From CBDFKF01 sp965248765 (GTDB lineage Bacteria > Pseudomonadota > Alphaproteobacteria > VGEJ01): a stretch of 64,000 bases of DNA. The position numbers and the translations under genes were made by a program. Of this stretch, positions 63,947 to 64,000 are shown in pieces (positions within the stretch are counted from its first letter, which is position 1; every line of letters begins with the position of its first letter). The stretch covers positions 2,852,001-2,916,000 of the forward strand of contig CBDFKF010000004.1 of NCBI GenBank assembly GCA_965248765.1, read 5' to 3'. The notes under the pieces are model-generated. The model searched no databases. It was not told the DNA's origin and was given only the letters and a program-made list of their open reading frames with translations.

Positions 63947-64000
63947 TCGGAAACGGTTGGACCCTGGCGTCGTATCGGGCAGCGGGCTTCTCGTCAGCCG

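Overview
The window looks like a GC-rich alphaproteobacterial chromosome. The evidence is an Irr-type Fur regulator, the rimP-nusA-(YlxR+L7Ae)-infB-rbfA-truB-rpsO-pnp order, a class II DAHP synthase, a heterotetrameric sarcosine oxidase cluster and two CCA-encoding tRNA genes. The order within that class cannot be fixed from the sequence alone; Rhodospirillales-like is a guess.

Layout. 1-5.1 kb: 3' end of rlmN, two overlapping class II aldolase paralogues (the second without the metal ligands), argG, folD, a DUF167 gene and yggT. 5.2-6.6 kb: an intact ISNCY/IS1202-like insertion sequence with a target duplication. 6.7-10.9 kb: tRNA-Ala(CGC) followed by an AT-richer 4.1-kb island bounded by a 66-bp duplication of the tRNA 3' end. 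The island is a compact minus-strand operon: VUT-type (queuosine-precursor-type) transporter, TGT-like protein, CD-NTase, two-TM SLATT-like effector, HhH DNA-glycosylase-like protein. This is the gene set of a type IV CBASS-like anti-phage system, but three genes carry stops or frameshifts and the CD-NTase has lost one catalytic Asp. 11-21.7 kb: a catabolic/transport cluster with two paralogous Tat-exported solute-binding proteins, two permeases (no ATPase in the window), GMC oxidoreductase, MetE-C-like protein, HbpS/GlcG-like protein and two tandem near-identical LLM oxidoreductases. 21.8-30 kb: DAHP synthase, a nicotinate phosphoribosyltransferase-like gene, an AT-richer NfeD/SPFH pair with a nonsense codon, glmS-glmU and a phosphoglycolate phosphatase-type HAD. 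30-33.5 kb: a ParB-like gene running out of frame into a sulfotransferase remnant, tRNA-Val(CAC), a GFA protein and a VWA (DUF1194) protein. 33.7-47.4 kb: a long minus-strand run soxB-D-A-G, VOC protein, hydantoinase-B-like gene and a five-gene peptide/opine-type ABC transporter. 47.6-50.6 kb: a small lipoprotein and a GcvT-SHMT fusion. 50.6-52.0 kb: a second, inverted, frameshifted copy of the IS. 52.1-61.4 kb: the rimP-to-pnp translation/RNA operon, with a hairpin plus U-tract in its leader. 61.5-64 kb: nitronate monooxygenase-like protein, irr, and a rubrerythrin preceded by a candidate Irr box.

How parts may work together. Sarcosine oxidase yields glycine and 5,10-methylene-THF. The nearby GcvT-SHMT fusion and folD handle the same C1 pool, and the hydantoinase-like gene and peptide-type importer suggest uptake and opening of an N-methylated precursor (inference). 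In the island, the TGT-like protein plus a predicted 7-deazaguanine precursor transporter, with no QueC visible, suggests a type IV CBASS variant that once relied on salvage of the modified base.
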